Origin: Pacificimonas flava
GTDB taxonomy: Bacteria > Pseudomonadota > Alphaproteobacteria > Sphingomonadales > Sphingomonadaceae
NCBI RefSeq assembly: GCF_000342165.1
Contig: NZ_AMRV01000006.1
Location: 106,376 to 170,375, forward strand
Direction of reading: 5' to 3'
DNA: 64,000 nucleotides
The notes under the pieces are model-generated. The model was not told the DNA's origin and searched no databases. It saw nothing but the letters and a program-made list of their open reading frames with translations. Of the stretch, positions 17,961-28,986 are shown piece after piece (within the stretch, counting starts at the first letter, position 1; every line of letters starts with the position of its first letter). The position numbers were made by a program, and so were the translations under genes.

Positions 17961-19382
17961 TCAGTAATGAATCGCACGGCCATAGGCGTCGAGAACGCTT
18001 TCGTGCATCATCTCCGACAATGTCGGATGGGCGAAGACCGTCTGCATCAACTGTTCCTCCGTCGTTTCGAGCTGACGCGCGACGACAAAGCCCTGGATCA
18101 GTTCCGTCACCTCGGCGCCGATCATATGCGCGCCAAGCAGTTCGCCCGTCTCGGCATCGAATATGGTCTTCACCATGCCGTCGGCTTCACCCAGCGCGAT
18201 GGCCTTGCCATTGCCGACGAAGGGGAACTTGCCCACCTTCAGCTTGCGCCCGGCCTTCTTGGCCGCCGCCTCGGTCATGCCGATGGACGCGATCTGCGGG
18301 CGTGCATAGGTGCACCCCGGAATATTGTCATAAGCCATGGGATGCGGCGCGTGGCCCGAACCTTTACCGAGCGCCTCGGCGATCGCCTCCGCAGCGACGA
18401 CGCCCTCGTGGCTCGCCTTGTGCGCCAGCCAGGGCGGGCCGCAAACGTCGCCGATGGCCCAGATGCCGTCAGCGCCCGTCTTGCCATAGGCGTCGGTCTG
18501 GATATGCCCCTTTTCGGTTTTGACGCCGGCGTCCTCCAGGCCAATCTCCTCGCTGTTCGGCGCAATGCCGATGGCGAGAATGACATGGCTAAAATCATGC
18601 TGGCTGGCCTTGCCGTCCTTGGCCTTGATAGTCGCCTTCACGCCCTTGTCGGACACGTCGACCTTCTCGACCGACGCCTCGGTCATGATGGTCATGCCAT
18701 CCTTTTCCAGACGCTTTTTCATATGGGCGGAAATGTCGGCATCCTCCACCGGCACGATGCGGTCGAGCATCTCCACGATGGTGACCTCTGCGCCCATGTC
18801 GGCGTAAAAGCTAGCGAACTCGACGCCGATCGCGCCGGAGCCGATGACCAGCAGTTTCTTCGGCATCTCCTCCGGCGTCATCGCATGACGGTAGGTCCAG
18901 ATGCGCTCACCGTCGGCCTTCAGGTGCGGCAGTTCCCGCGCGCGCGCGCCGGTCGCAATGATAATGTGCTTTGCCGTCAGGTCGCGCGACTTGCCGTCTG
19001 CGGTTTTGACCGACAGCCTGCCCTTGCCGGCCAGCTTGCCTGTGCCCTCTACAACGTCGACCTTGTTCTTCTTCATTAGGTGCTTGACGCCGGAATTCAG
19101 CTGCCCCGCGACCTGACGCGACCGCTTGACCACCGCGCCAAGATCGGCCGACACGTCCTTTGCCGACAGCCCGTAATCGCCGGCATGGTCCATGTAATGC
19201 TTGATTTCGGAGGTGCGTAGCAGCGCCTTGGTGGGAATACAGCCCCAATTCAGGCAGATGCCGCCCAGCTTCTCGCGCTCGACGATTGCCGCTTTCAGGC
19301 CCAGTTGCGCTGCCCGGATCGCGGCAACATAACCGCCCGGACCGGAACCGAGGACAATCAGGTCATAACTGTTGTCGGACAT
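17961..19382 (-). CDS. lpdA: Dihydrolipoyl dehydrogenase (E3)
   Basis: 473-residue FAD enzyme that reoxidises the dihydrolipoyl groups of the pyruvate dehydrogenase complex and makes NADH. The FAD motif GSGPGG is at residues 12-17 and the redox-active disulfide at Cys43 and Cys48 (GGICLNWGCIPT). The NAD-binding GSGAIGVEFASFY and the C-terminal HPTLSEMMHE with the active-site histidine are present. The start at 19382 has AAGGAAG upstream. It ends the pdh gene group, 31 bases after the thioesterase gene. Confidence 0.96.
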   Translation of the reverse strand: MSDNSYDLIVLGSGPGGYVAAIRAAQLGLKAAIVEREKLGGICLNWGCIPTKALLRTSEIKHYMDHAGDYGLSAKDVSADLGAVVKRSRQVAGQLNSGVKHLMKKNKVDVVEGTGKLAGKGRLSVKTADGKSRDLTAKHIIIATGARARELPHLKADGERIWTYRHAMTPEEMPKKLLVIGSGAIGVEFASFYADMGAEVTIVEMLDRIVPVEDADISAHMKKRLEKDGMTIMTEASVEKVDVSDKGVKATIKAKDGKASQHDFSHVILAIGIAPNSEEIGLEDAGVKTEKGHIQTDAYGKTGADGIWAIGDVCGPPWLAHKASHEGVVAAEAIAEALGKGSGHAPHPMAYDNIPGCTYARPQIASIGMTEAAAKKAGRKLKVGKFPFVGNGKAIALGEADGMVKTIFDAETGELLGAHMIGAEVTELIQGFVVARQLETTEEQLMQTVFAHPTLSEMMHESVLDAYGRAIHY

Positions 19383-19413
19383 TTGGGTCTTCCTTATCTC
19401 TCTCGCGAGGGCG

Positions 19414-19836
19414 CTATTCAGCGGCTTCGCGCAGGCCGGGGAGCGGCGGCACCGGCCGTGAACGGCGGTCTTCGGCAACGGCAACGAAACTGAAGCGCGC
19501 CTGGGTTACCTTGTTGCGTTCGTCACTGTGGCGCGCACGGCGCCAGGCCTGCACCTCCACCTGCATGGACGTCCGGCCAACGGCGACCAGTTCGGCATAG
19601 ACCGACACTTCGTCTCCGACGAATACAGGCCGATGGAACGCCATCTTGTCGGCAGCCACCGTCACGGCGCGGCCATTTGCGTGGCGCGCCGCAACGGCAC
19701 CCGCGGCGAGGTCCATCTGGCTCATCAGCCAGCCGCCGAAGATATCGCCATAGGGATTGGCGTCAGCCGGCATCGCCGTGACGCGAATGACCGGCTCTCT
19801 TTCCGGCGGCAGATCCTCCTTCGGATGGCCGGTCAC
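19414..19836 (-). CDS. Hotdog-fold acyl-CoA thioesterase (YciA-like)
   Basis: 140-residue hotdog protein resembling the YciA/BACH acyl-CoA thioesterases, which hydrolyse short- to medium-chain acyl-CoA. The family core [20 protein letters not shown] (residues 27-46) contains the candidate catalytic Asp42, and the following [18 protein letters not shown] strand pair is typical. Translation starts at GTG 19836, which overlaps the pdhC stop as GTGA, so it is coupled to E2 synthesis. Its place between E2 and E3 genes suggests a role linked to acetyl-CoA or CoA balance, but that is inference. Confidence 0.88.
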   Translation of the reverse strand: MTGHPKEDLPPEREPVIRVTAMPADANPYGDIFGGWLMSQMDLAAGAVAARHANGRAVTVAADKMAFHRPVFVGDEVSVYAELVAVGRTSMQVEVQAWRRARHSDERNKVTQARFSFVAVAEDRRSRPVPPLPGLREAAE

Positions 19837-21230
19837 GCCAGCATGCCCATCGGGTTCTCGACCAGCCGCTTGAACGCCGCCATCAGTTCGGCGCCCGTCG
19901 CGCCGTCGATGGCGCGGTGGTCGAAGCTGCCCGTGGCGCTCATGACCGTGGCGATCTGCAAGGCGTCATCGACGACATATGGACGCTTTTCACCAGCGCC
20001 GATGGCCATGATCATGCCCTGCGGCGGATTGATGACCGCCTCAAACTGCTTGATGCCATACATGCCCAGGTTCGACAGGCTGGCCGTGCCGCCCTGGAAT
20101 TCCTCCGGCTTCAGCTTTCCGTCGCGGGCGCGGGACGCGAGGTCCTTCATCTCCTCCGCGATGGTCGACAGGCGCTTCTCGGCGGCATTGCGGATGATCG
20201 GCGTGATCAGCCCGCCCTCCAGCGCGACGGCGACGGACACGTCGACGCGGCTGTATTTCACCAGATTATCGCCGGCGAACTGCACGTTTGCGTTCGGCAC
20301 CTCGTCAAGCGCGACAGCCAGTGCCTTCACGATCAGATCGTTCACCGACAGCTTCACGCCCTTGTCCTGCAGCCCGGCATTCAGCTGCGACCGCAGCTTC
20401 AGCAGCGCGTCGAGATTGCAGTCCACCGTCAGGTAGAAATGCGGAACCGTCTGCTTCGATTCGGTCAGGCGGCGCGCCGTGACCTTGCGCACGTTCGACA
20501 GTTTTTCGGTCTCATGCGGCGCGTCAGCGGCGGCCTCCGTATAGGCCGGAGCCGGGGCGGCAGGCGCAGCGCCCTTGCCGGCAGCCTTCTCCGCCGGTGC
20601 GGCTTTCCCCGCCTCCGCAGCCTTCGCCTCGCCCGCCTTAGCATTCTCGACGTCTGCCTTGACGATCCGACCCTTCGGACCAGAGCCTTTCACGCTCGAC
20701 AAATCGATGCCCCGGGCATCAGCAATGCGCCGTGCCAGCGGGGTCACGTTCAGCCGTTCTCCGTCCGCAGTCGGAGCAGGTCCAGCCGGCGGCAAGTCGC
20801 CGCCGCCGCGCGATGCGGGCGCCGAATCGCGGCCATATCCCTTGTCCGTTTCCTTCGGAGCGGACGCGGCCTTCGGCGGCGGCGCCTTCTCCTCATCCTT
20901 CGTCGGCTCGTCTTCCTCCCGGGCCTCGCCCTTCGGCTCCTCTGTCTTGTCGGACTTCGCCGGCGCCTCGACGCTTGAAATATCCTCGCCCTCTTCGGCC
21001 AGCATGGCGATGGGCGTGCCGACGGCGACCTCTTCCGTGCCTTCCTGCACCAGGATCTTGGCGATGGTGCCAGGATCCACGGCTTCGAATTCCATCGTCG
21101 CCTTGTCGGTCTCGATTTCCGCGATCAGATCGCCGGGCTCGACGGTGTCGCCCTCCTTCACAAGCCATTTGGCGAGCGTGCCGACCTCCATCGTCGGCGA
21201 CAGGGCGGGCATGGTGAGTTCGGTGGCCAT
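19833..21230 (-). CDS. pdhC: Pyruvate dehydrogenase complex dihydrolipoyllysine acetyltransferase (E2)
   Basis: 465-residue E2 core subunit that moves the acetyl group from lipoyl-lysine to CoA. One lipoyl domain comes first (residues 1-77, lipoylated Lys43 in ETDKATME), then a long Ala/Pro/Lys/Glu-rich linker, a peripheral subunit-binding domain ([27 protein letters not shown], cited here in parts: about 170-205), a second Ala/Pro linker, and the catalytic domain ending with the His438/Asp442 pair in SFDHRAIDG. The ATG at 21230 follows AAGGA within the end of pdhB, with a four-base gap. The lipA gene at 15 kb would supply its cofactor. Confidence 0.96.
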   Translation of the reverse strand: MATELTMPALSPTMEVGTLAKWLVKEGDTVEPGDLIAEIETDKATMEFEAVDPGTIAKILVQEGTEEVAVGTPIAMLAEEGEDISSVEAPAKSDKTEEPKGEAREEDEPTKDEEKAPPPKAASAPKETDKGYGRDSAPASRGGGDLPPAGPAPTADGERLNVTPLARRIADARGIDLSSVKGSGPKGRIVKADVENAKAGEAKAAEAGKAAPAEKAAGKGAAPAAPAPAYTEAAADAPHETEKLSNVRKVTARRLTESKQTVPHFYLTVDCNLDALLKLRSQLNAGLQDKGVKLSVNDLIVKALAVALDEVPNANVQFAGDNLVKYSRVDVSVAVALEGGLITPIIRNAAEKRLSTIAEEMKDLASRARDGKLKPEEFQGGTASLSNLGMYGIKQFEAVINPPQGMIMAIGAGEKRPYVVDDALQIATVMSATGSFDHRAIDGATGAELMAAFKRLVENPMGMLA

Positions 21231-21234
21231 GGGG

Positions 21235-22632
21235 TCAGTCCTTGTAGCAGACACGGCGCGCGGCGGTGACGACGTCGTCCACCTTCACAAGCGCAGCCTT
21301 TTCGAGGTTTTCCGCATAGGGCAGCGGCACGTCGACGTTCGTGACGCGCAGCACCGGCGCATCGAGATCGTCGAAGCCGTCCTCCATGCAGATGCCCTGA
21401 ATTTCAGAGGCGATGGAGCAGGTCGGCCAGCCCTCCTCGACGACGACCAGACGGTTCGTCTTCTTCAGGGAGCGCAGAACCGTCTCGCGGTCGAGCGGAC
21501 GCAGCGTGCGCAGGTCGATAACCTCCGCATCGATGCCGTCTTCCGCCAGCTTTTCCGCCGCGTCGAGCGCCACGCCCACACCGATGGAATAGCTGACCAG
21601 CGTCACATCGCTGCCCTCGCGCGCGATCTTGGCCTTGCCGATGGGCAGCACCCAATCGTCCGTATCGGGCACGTCGAAACTGTGACCGTATAGCAGCTCG
21701 TTCTCCAGGAAGACGACCGGGTCGGGCGACTGGATGGCCGCGCGCAGCAGCCCCTTGGCGCTGGCCGCGTCGTACGGCGCGATGACGATCAGGCCGGGAA
21801 CGCTGGCATACCAGGGTCCGTAATTCTGGCTGTGCTGCGCGCCCACACGGGCGGCAGCGCCGTTCGGGCCGCGGAACACGATGGGGCAGCGCATCTGGCC
21901 GCCGGACATGTAGAGCGTCTTCGCCGCGGAATTGATGATGTGATCGATCGCCTGCATGGCGAAGTTGAACGTCATGAACTCGCAGACCGGCTTCAACCCG
22001 CCCATGGCCGCGCCCGTGGCGACGCCGGCAAAGCCATATTCGGTGATCGGCGTGTCGATGACGCGCTTGTCGCCGAATTCTTTCAGCAGGCCCTGCGTCA
22101 CCTTGTACGCGCCCTGATATTCAGCGACCTCCTCGCCCATGACGAAAATCTTCTCGTCGCCGCGCATTTCCTCCGCCATGGCGTCGCGCAGCGCCTCTCG
22201 CACCGTCTGGCGTTTCATGGGCGTGCCCTCCGGCACTTCCGGCTCGACCGAAAGGCTGGCCGGCTCCTCGCCCTTTTTCGGCTTCTGCGCCGAATCGTCC
22301 GGGGTTTCGGCCGCCTGTTCCGTCTTGTCGTCGGCCGGCTCGGCACTGGCCTCGCCATCGTCAGGCACGGAGATGTCGGAGGCATCCTCGTCTTCACGCG
22401 CGATCATGGCGATCAGCGTGCCGACAGGGATGTTCTCGCTTCCCGCATCGACCAGCAGCTTCGCGACCGTGCCGCCCTCGTCGGCTTCCAGCTCCATCGT
22501 CGCCTTGTCGGTCTCGATCTCGGCGAGAAGATCGCCGGGATTGACCTCATCGCCTTCGGACACAAGCCATTTCGCCAGCGTCCCCTCCTCCATGGTCGGC
22601 GACATGGCAGGCAGTTTGATTTCAATCGGCAT
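21235..22632 (-). CDS. pdhB: Pyruvate dehydrogenase E1 component subunit beta with N-terminal lipoyl domain
   Basis: 465-residue subunit that, with PdhA, decarboxylates pyruvate using thiamine diphosphate. It begins with a lipoyl domain (residues 1-77, Lys43 in ETDKATME), followed by an acidic linker and then the transketolase-like E1-beta body from about residue 140 ([27 protein letters not shown], and the C-terminal TRP-like domain). The extra lipoyl domain on E1-beta is a known alphaproteobacterial variant. The ATG abuts the pdhA stop directly (TAAATG), implying tight coupling. Confidence 0.97.
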   Translation of the reverse strand: MPIEIKLPAMSPTMEEGTLAKWLVSEGDEVNPGDLLAEIETDKATMELEADEGGTVAKLLVDAGSENIPVGTLIAMIAREDEDASDISVPDDGEASAEPADDKTEQAAETPDDSAQKPKKGEEPASLSVEPEVPEGTPMKRQTVREALRDAMAEEMRGDEKIFVMGEEVAEYQGAYKVTQGLLKEFGDKRVIDTPITEYGFAGVATGAAMGGLKPVCEFMTFNFAMQAIDHIINSAAKTLYMSGGQMRCPIVFRGPNGAAARVGAQHSQNYGPWYASVPGLIVIAPYDAASAKGLLRAAIQSPDPVVFLENELLYGHSFDVPDTDDWVLPIGKAKIAREGSDVTLVSYSIGVGVALDAAEKLAEDGIDAEVIDLRTLRPLDRETVLRSLKKTNRLVVVEEGWPTCSIASEIQGICMEDGFDDLDAPVLRVTNVDVPLPYAENLEKAALVKVDDVVTAARRVCYKD

Positions 22633-23712
22633 TTAGTAGTTCCCCACCAGAACGTCGGTGTAGAGTTCGTCGAGCTCGGGCTCGGGCGTCTGTTCGGCAA
22701 AATCCGCGGCCTCGTTCACCTCGGCACGGATGTCCTTCTCAATCGCCTTCAGGTCGTCTTCACTGACACCCATCTCGAGAAGCTGCTGCTTCGCTGCTTC
22801 GATCGGATCCCGCTTCGTGCGTACGTCCTGTACCTCCTCACGGCTGCGGTATTTCGCCGGGTCGGACATGGAGTGGCCGCGATAGCGATAGGTCATCAGC
22901 TCCATCAGCACGGGACCGTTCCCCTCGCGCACCCATTTCAGCGCAACATCGGCAGCGCCGCGCACATCGCAGACGTCCATGCCGTTCACCTGCAGCCCCT
23001 CGATGCGGAAGCTTTCGCCGCGACGATAGAGCTGATCCTCGGCGCTGGCGCGGTTGACGCTCGTGCCCATGGCGTACTGATTGTTTTCGATGATGAAGAG
23101 GACGGGCAGCTTCCAGAGCTCTGCCATGTTGAAGGCTTCGTAAACCTGGCCCTGATTCGCCGCGCCGTCGCCGAAGTAGCACACGGCAACGCCGCCATCT
23201 TCCTGATATTTATGTGCAAAAGCGAGTCCTGCACCGAGCGGCACCGGCGCGCCAACGATGCCATGGCCGCCGTAGAACTTATGCTCGGTCGAGAACATAT
23301 GCATCGAGCCGCCCTTGCCCTTCGAGATACCGGCGGCGCGTCCGGTCAATTCGGACATCACGGCCTTTGCCGGGATGCCGCACGCGAGCATATGGCCATG
23401 CACGCGGTAGCCGCCGATGACGCTGTCCGCCTTGCTCATGGCGGACTGAATGCCGGTCACGACGGCTTCCTGCCCGATATACAGATGGCAGAAGCCGCCA
23501 ATAAGGCCCATGCCATAAAGCTGCCCGGCCTTTTCCTCGAACCGGCGAATGGTCAGCATCTGCCGATAAAAGTCGGTCAGCTCGTCCTTGGAAGCCTCGT
23601 AGCGATCCGGCATCGGCACCTGCTCGATACCGTCGCGCGCTTCGGTCACGCGGACGCGTGGCGCCTCCGCACTCTCTTTCTTGTCAGGCGTCGCTGCCTT
23701 CTTCGCTGCCAT
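22633..23712 (-). CDS. pdhA: Pyruvate dehydrogenase E1 component subunit alpha
   Basis: 359-residue thiamine-diphosphate-binding subunit of pyruvate dehydrogenase. The TPP motif runs from GDGAANQG (181-188) to ENN (209-211). The RYRGHSMSDP phosphorylation-loop region is near residue 275, and a Lys/Ala-rich N-terminal extension precedes the conserved DFYRQMLTIRRFEE. It is the first gene of pdhA-pdhB-pdhC-thioesterase-lpd, with AAGG upstream of the ATG at 23712. Confidence 0.97.
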   Translation of the reverse strand: MAAKKAATPDKKESAEAPRVRVTEARDGIEQVPMPDRYEASKDELTDFYRQMLTIRRFEEKAGQLYGMGLIGGFCHLYIGQEAVVTGIQSAMSKADSVIGGYRVHGHMLACGIPAKAVMSELTGRAAGISKGKGGSMHMFSTEHKFYGGHGIVGAPVPLGAGLAFAHKYQEDGGVAVCYFGDGAANQGQVYEAFNMAELWKLPVLFIIENNQYAMGTSVNRASAEDQLYRRGESFRIEGLQVNGMDVCDVRGAADVALKWVREGNGPVLMELMTYRYRGHSMSDPAKYRSREEVQDVRTKRDPIEAAKQQLLEMGVSEDDLKAIEKDIRAEVNEAADFAEQTPEPELDELYTDVLVGNY

Positions 23713-23831
23713 AGAATACCTTCGTTTTCCGCCAATCTGTGCTCGCTCTAACGAGCCAATTCACGAATGTCGAAGGTGGTTTCGCGACTTTTGAACCAAA
23801 CGGGCGCTTGCCCGCTGCATTTATACGATAA

Positions 23832-24143
23832 TTAGTCCTGCAATCGAACGATGATCTCGTCCTCGCGAACCAATCCGAGTCGCTTACGAACGAGCTCCTC
23901 GGCGTAATCCGGCTCCGCGCGGTCACCCAGCAACGCGACTTTCTGTTCCAGGTCGCTGCGTTGACGGGCGGTCGCCTCAGCCTGGGCTGCGAGCCTTGCG
24001 CGCTCGGCCTTGTAATCGCCCCAGGCCATCAGACCCGATTCTCCGGCAAAAGCATGCCATGCGAAAAACCCGATAAGGGCGATGCACAGCATCGGCACCA
24101 GCACCGGCCGAACGTGGTGGAGAGGAAAAAGGGCGCGCGTCAT
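23832..24143 (-). CDS. Septum formation initiator (FtsB/DivIC-like) protein
   Basis: 103-residue bitopic membrane protein. It has a short cytoplasmic start, one transmembrane helix (about residues 14-34, VLVPMLCIALIGFFAWHAF) and a periplasmic coiled coil (about 48-80) followed by a conserved EELVRKRLGLVREDEIIV end. This is the FtsB/DivIC pattern of divisome proteins that join FtsL and FtsQ at the septum. The start at 24143 follows AAAGGGG. Placement between enolase and pdhA is the usual one for ftsB-like genes, which often follow eno. Confidence 0.9.
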   Translation of the reverse strand: MTRALFPLHHVRPVLVPMLCIALIGFFAWHAFAGESGLMAWGDYKAERARLAAQAEATARQRSDLEQKVALLGDRAEPDYAEELVRKRLGLVREDEIIVRLQD

Positions 24144-24296
24144 CAACCCCTTTGAATCACAGGATTCGCGCGGAGGCAACGATATTGCGCCGACCGCCGG
24201 CTGCTGTTGCGACGAACCGAGTATTCCGTCCTGGAGGACGGCGGGGGCAGCATGATCGCGCCGCCCGCCCGTGAAGACCGCTCGAGCCCCGAACGA

Positions 24297-26370
<2,074 letters not shown>

Positions 26371-26378
26371 GGTCCGCC

Positions 26379-26759
26379 ATGCCGACGTATAAGACTGGCG
26401 ATGAAGCCAGCCTCGGCGAACTCGTCCGGGCTTTGAAGACGGAGGGCCGCAATCTCGTAAAGGCAGAGATTGCGCTGATCAGAACGAAGACGACGCTGCG
26501 CATCCGCGGTGCCGCAATAGCGGCAGGCCTGCTGGCGGCGGCCGGGCTGTTTGGCCTGATCTTCTACATCAGCGCTCTGATCGCGCTGGGGATTTGGCTG
26601 ACCCACCTGTTCGACAGCGGCGCATTGGGGGCGCTGGTCGTTGCTATCCTGAACATACTTATTGCGGGTGTGCTTTTCATGATCGCACGCAACAAGCTCG
26701 AACGCACCTCGAAGCACGCCGACGCTACGGCGGACGATATGGTGGAGGTTGTGCGATGA
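26379..26759 (+). CDS. Phage holin family (YqjE/Actinobacterial holin-like) membrane protein
   Basis: 126-residue protein with a cytoplasmic N-terminal region (about 1-43) and two transmembrane helices (about 45-72 and 81-103), fitting the superfamily annotated as phage holin 3-6 or YqjE. Despite the name it is not phage-derived here: it sits in a chromosomal stress operon, eight bases after the preceding gene and overlapping the next by ATGA. The function is unknown; it probably partners the anchored helical proteins on each side. Confidence 0.8.
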   Translation: MPTYKTGDEASLGELVRALKTEGRNLVKAEIALIRTKTTLRIRGAAIAAGLLAAAGLFGLIFYISALIALGIWLTHLFDSGALGALVVAILNILIAGVLFMIARNKLERTSKHADATADDMVEVVR

Positions 26760-27052
26760 TCTTCCGCTCCAAAGAGGAGTATGATGCCGAGGTCGCCGCA
26801 CATGCCGTAGAGGTGGTCGAGGCCCGGGAACGCATGTCTGAACTGGTCGCAGAAATCCAGGCGCGGACCAGTCCGCAGAACCTGATGAACGAGGCCGTCG
26901 ACACGCTTTCCGCCAAGAGCGCTCTTGCAGTCGAAACCGCACGGCGGCGGCTTCAACAGCATCCCTACACGATTGGAGCCGCGGCTGCGGCCGTCGGCCT
27001 GTTTGCGGTGGGCCGGCTGCGTTCCAAAGATGAAGAAAGGAGTGTCCCATGA
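26756..27052 (+). CDS. DUF3618-like tail-anchored protein
   Basis: 98-residue protein with an acidic helical N-terminal part, the segment ARTSPQNLMNEAVDTL (36-51) and a weakly hydrophobic helix (about 70-87, YTIGAAAAAVGLFAVGRL). Layout and length suit DUF3618. The ATG overlaps the previous stop (ATGA) and its own stop overlaps the next start in the same way, so all are translationally coupled. No enzymatic motif is present. Confidence 0.7.
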   Translation: MIFRSKEEYDAEVAAHAVEVVEARERMSELVAEIQARTSPQNLMNEAVDTLSAKSALAVETARRRLQQHPYTIGAAAAAVGLFAVGRLRSKDEERSVP

Positions 27053-27639
27053 CGGACGAGAACAAGATTTCGAGCGACAATGTGACGGGCAAGACAGGCT
27101 CGGCGGACGGGGTACGTGAAAGGGCCCATCAAGCGGCCGGTACTGTGCGGGAAAAAACCCACGACACTGCCGAAGCCGTACGTGAAAAGGCGCAGGAGGC
27201 GCGGGATTATACGTCGCAGCGCTATCGCCATGCCAAGGACGCCTCTCGCGAGAATTACGACAAGGCCAGGGATTACAGCAGACAGAAATGGGGAGAGACG
27301 CGAGAGGGCGCTCACCGTGCCCGCGCGCGGCTTGGCGACCGTGTCGAGCGCAATCCGCTCGTCGCAGCAGGTCTTGGCGTCCTGGGCGGTCTGACGCTCG
27401 GATTGCTCCTCCCTCGCACGCAACGTGAGAATCGTGCCATGGGTAAATACCGGGACGGTCTGTACGACCAGGCGACCGCTGCCGCTCGCGCCGCGAAAGA
27501 TGCCAGCGGCGAAGAGTTCCGCGGTATTGCCGACCAGGCGAAGAACCAGGCGAAGGATCTTGGGCAGCAAGCACTTGGCGCCGCGAAAAAGGGAGGCGAA
27601 GCCGGCCTGAAGGAGTCGGGCCTTAAATCCTCCACCTGA
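27049..27639 (+). CDS. LEA-like / CsbD-like stress protein with one hydrophobic segment
   Basis: 196-residue, highly charged, Ala-, Glu-, Lys- and Arg-rich protein. Residues 21-100 contain repeated short patterns such as VREKTHD, VREKAQE and YDKARDY, as in late-embryogenesis-abundant proteins. A hydrophobic stretch (about 104-121, PLVAAGLGVLGGLTLGLL) and another polar helical region end the protein. Such proteins are associated with desiccation, osmotic or envelope stress. It is the last gene of the EcfG-controlled operon. The following 236 bp up to the mlaC-like gene shows nothing I recognise. Confidence 0.7.
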   Translation: MTDENKISSDNVTGKTGSADGVRERAHQAAGTVREKTHDTAEAVREKAQEARDYTSQRYRHAKDASRENYDKARDYSRQKWGETREGAHRARARLGDRVERNPLVAAGLGVLGGLTLGLLLPRTQRENRAMGKYRDGLYDQATAAARAAKDASGEEFRGIADQAKNQAKDLGQQALGAAKKGGEAGLKESGLKSST

Positions 27640-27875
27640 AGCGCGCTACAGTCTCCACCGGCTGGAATTCATCGGAAATTCACTCAGCCACTGCTAGTCC
27701 AGACGGCAAGATAAGGGTTTTCTCCGCTTCAACTTGGCGAAGCCATTCGCGCTGTACAACTGACGCCGACTTTGGAACCGGGAGCCCGATTTCTGGATTT
27801 AGACGGACGAGAAAGATACCGGGCAGATCCAATGGTGGACGCCCGGTTCATCTTTCAGACTAACGAGGTTCTTTC

Positions 27876-28499
27876 ATGCGTTTGAAGACGAAGTTTCTCG
27901 CTGCGGCGCTCGCCGCGCTCCCCCTTGCCGCCACGATGCCGTCGGCTCCCGCTGCCGCGCAAGCAGTCAGCGACGCCGATGCGCAGGCAGCGGGGCAGTT
28001 CATTGACAAGCTGGCAAATGATGCCTTCACGGTCATCAAGTCCGGCGATCCGGAAAGCCGGGCAACGAAAACCGAACTGCGCTCGATGCTCGCCGAGAAT
28101 TTCGACGTTCAGTATATCGGCCAGTATCTGATCCGCCGTCACAAGGACGATATCACCAAGCAGCAGTATGACGCCTATATGCAGGTGTTCCCGTCCTGGG
28201 TGGTGGAAACCTACACGAACAATCTGTTCGCCTTCAGGGATGCCAATCTGAACGTGATCCGCGCCGTGCCGAGCGGATCGCGGGGCGATATAGAGGTCTA
28301 TACGCGCGTCCAGCCGGCGTCCGGTGCGCCCATCGATGCCGTATGGCAAGTGCGGAAAGTCGGCAGCGACTACAAGATCCGCAATATGAAGGTGTCTGGT
28401 GTGAACATGGCGCTGACGCAGGAACAGGATTTCAACTCCTACATCAGCCGCAACGGCTTCGACGCCCTCGTTTCATTGATGAAGCGCCGGGTCAGCTAA
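27876..28499 (+). CDS. MlaC-like phospholipid-binding periplasmic protein
   Basis: 207-residue secreted protein of the MlaC/Tgt2 (Ttg2D) family, periplasmic carriers of phospholipids between outer and inner membrane. A signal peptide covers about residues 1-30 with likely cleavage after AQA. The mature part has the family features FIDKLANDAFTVI near the start, FDVQYIGQYLI near 77, YTRVQ and a C-terminal FNSYISRNGFDALVSLMKRR. The other mla genes are not in the window, so it is an orphan component. An intrinsic terminator follows directly. Confidence 0.87.
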   Translation: MRLKTKFLAAALAALPLAATMPSAPAAAQAVSDADAQAAGQFIDKLANDAFTVIKSGDPESRATKTELRSMLAENFDVQYIGQYLIRRHKDDITKQQYDAYMQVFPSWVVETYTNNLFAFRDANLNVIRAVPSGSRGDIEVYTRVQPASGAPIDAVWQVRKVGSDYKIRNMKVSGVNMALTQEQDFNSYISRNGFDALVSLMKRRVS

Positions 28500-28521
28500 G
28501 TTCAGATCATTGACCGTTCAT

Positions 28522-28551
28522 AAGGCCCCGCTCGCTGAGCGGGGCCTTTTT
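28522..28551 (+). terminator. Intrinsic terminator after the mlaC-like gene
   Basis: A 12-bp GC-rich stem (28522-28533 with 28537-28548), a three-base loop and a run of five T (28547-28551) lie 23 bases beyond the stop codon. This is a classical Rho-independent terminator. Confidence 0.9.
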
Positions 28552-28656
28552 GTTGCCGAGCCCGTGGCCGGTACAGCCACTGCAGGCCGATGCTATAACA
28601 GGGGGCTCTGATCGGACAATTGCCTCCTCAAGCGCGCGCGCGTATAGGCCGTCCAC

Positions 28657-28917
28657 ATGAAACGCCATCCCGAACAAGAACTCGCCTATCCCAAGCTTCA
28701 CCTCGTCTTTGGCGGACGGGTCAAAGACCCGCGCGGCCTCGATTTCGAAGACGTGTCGAAACTCGACATCGTGGGTATTTTTCCCAATTACGCTGCCGCC
28801 GAGAAGGCTTGGCGCTCCAGTGCGCAGCGCACCGTCGACGACGCGGAGATGAAGTATCTCGTCGTCCATCTGCACGAACTGCTCGAGCCCGACGAGGCGG
28901 ATCTGAAGAAGGGTTAG
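28657..28917 (+). CDS. DUF4170 domain-containing protein
   Basis: 86-residue soluble protein of the small alphaproteobacterial DUF4170 family. Recognisable features are LHLVFGGRVKDPRG (about 15-28), IVGIFPNYAAAEKAWRSSAQRTVDDAEMKY split over the middle, and VVHLHELLEP near the end. The function is unknown. It stands alone between two terminators. Its start at ATG 28657 is the only one that keeps the conserved N-terminus. Confidence 0.82.
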   Translation: MKRHPEQELAYPKLHLVFGGRVKDPRGLDFEDVSKLDIVGIFPNYAAAEKAWRSSAQRTVDDAEMKYLVVHLHELLEPDEADLKKG

Positions 28918-28932
28918 GCCCGACTATGAACG

Positions 28933-28972
28933 AAAAAGGGGCGGCCTGTAGCGCTACAGGCCGCCCCTTTTT
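28933..28972. terminator. Bidirectional intrinsic terminator (40-bp perfect palindrome)
   Basis: A perfect 20+20 inverted repeat (28933-28952 with 28953-28972), with five A at one end and T-runs at the other, serves both the DUF4170 gene (plus) and the convergent D,D-carboxypeptidase gene (minus). Confidence 0.9.
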
Positions 28973-28986
28973 TAATGGCTGCGTGT

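Noticed and set aside
21832..23751. Long open frame (639 codons) opposite pdhA and pdhB
   Set aside because: It mirrors highly conserved pdh codons in GC-rich DNA, has no domain-like sequence, and is His/Arg/Leu-rich as expected for an antisense shadow.
26379..26759. Phage remnant suggested by the holin-family name
   Set aside because: No other phage genes are near; the gene sits in a coupled bacterial stress operon, and the family name is historical.
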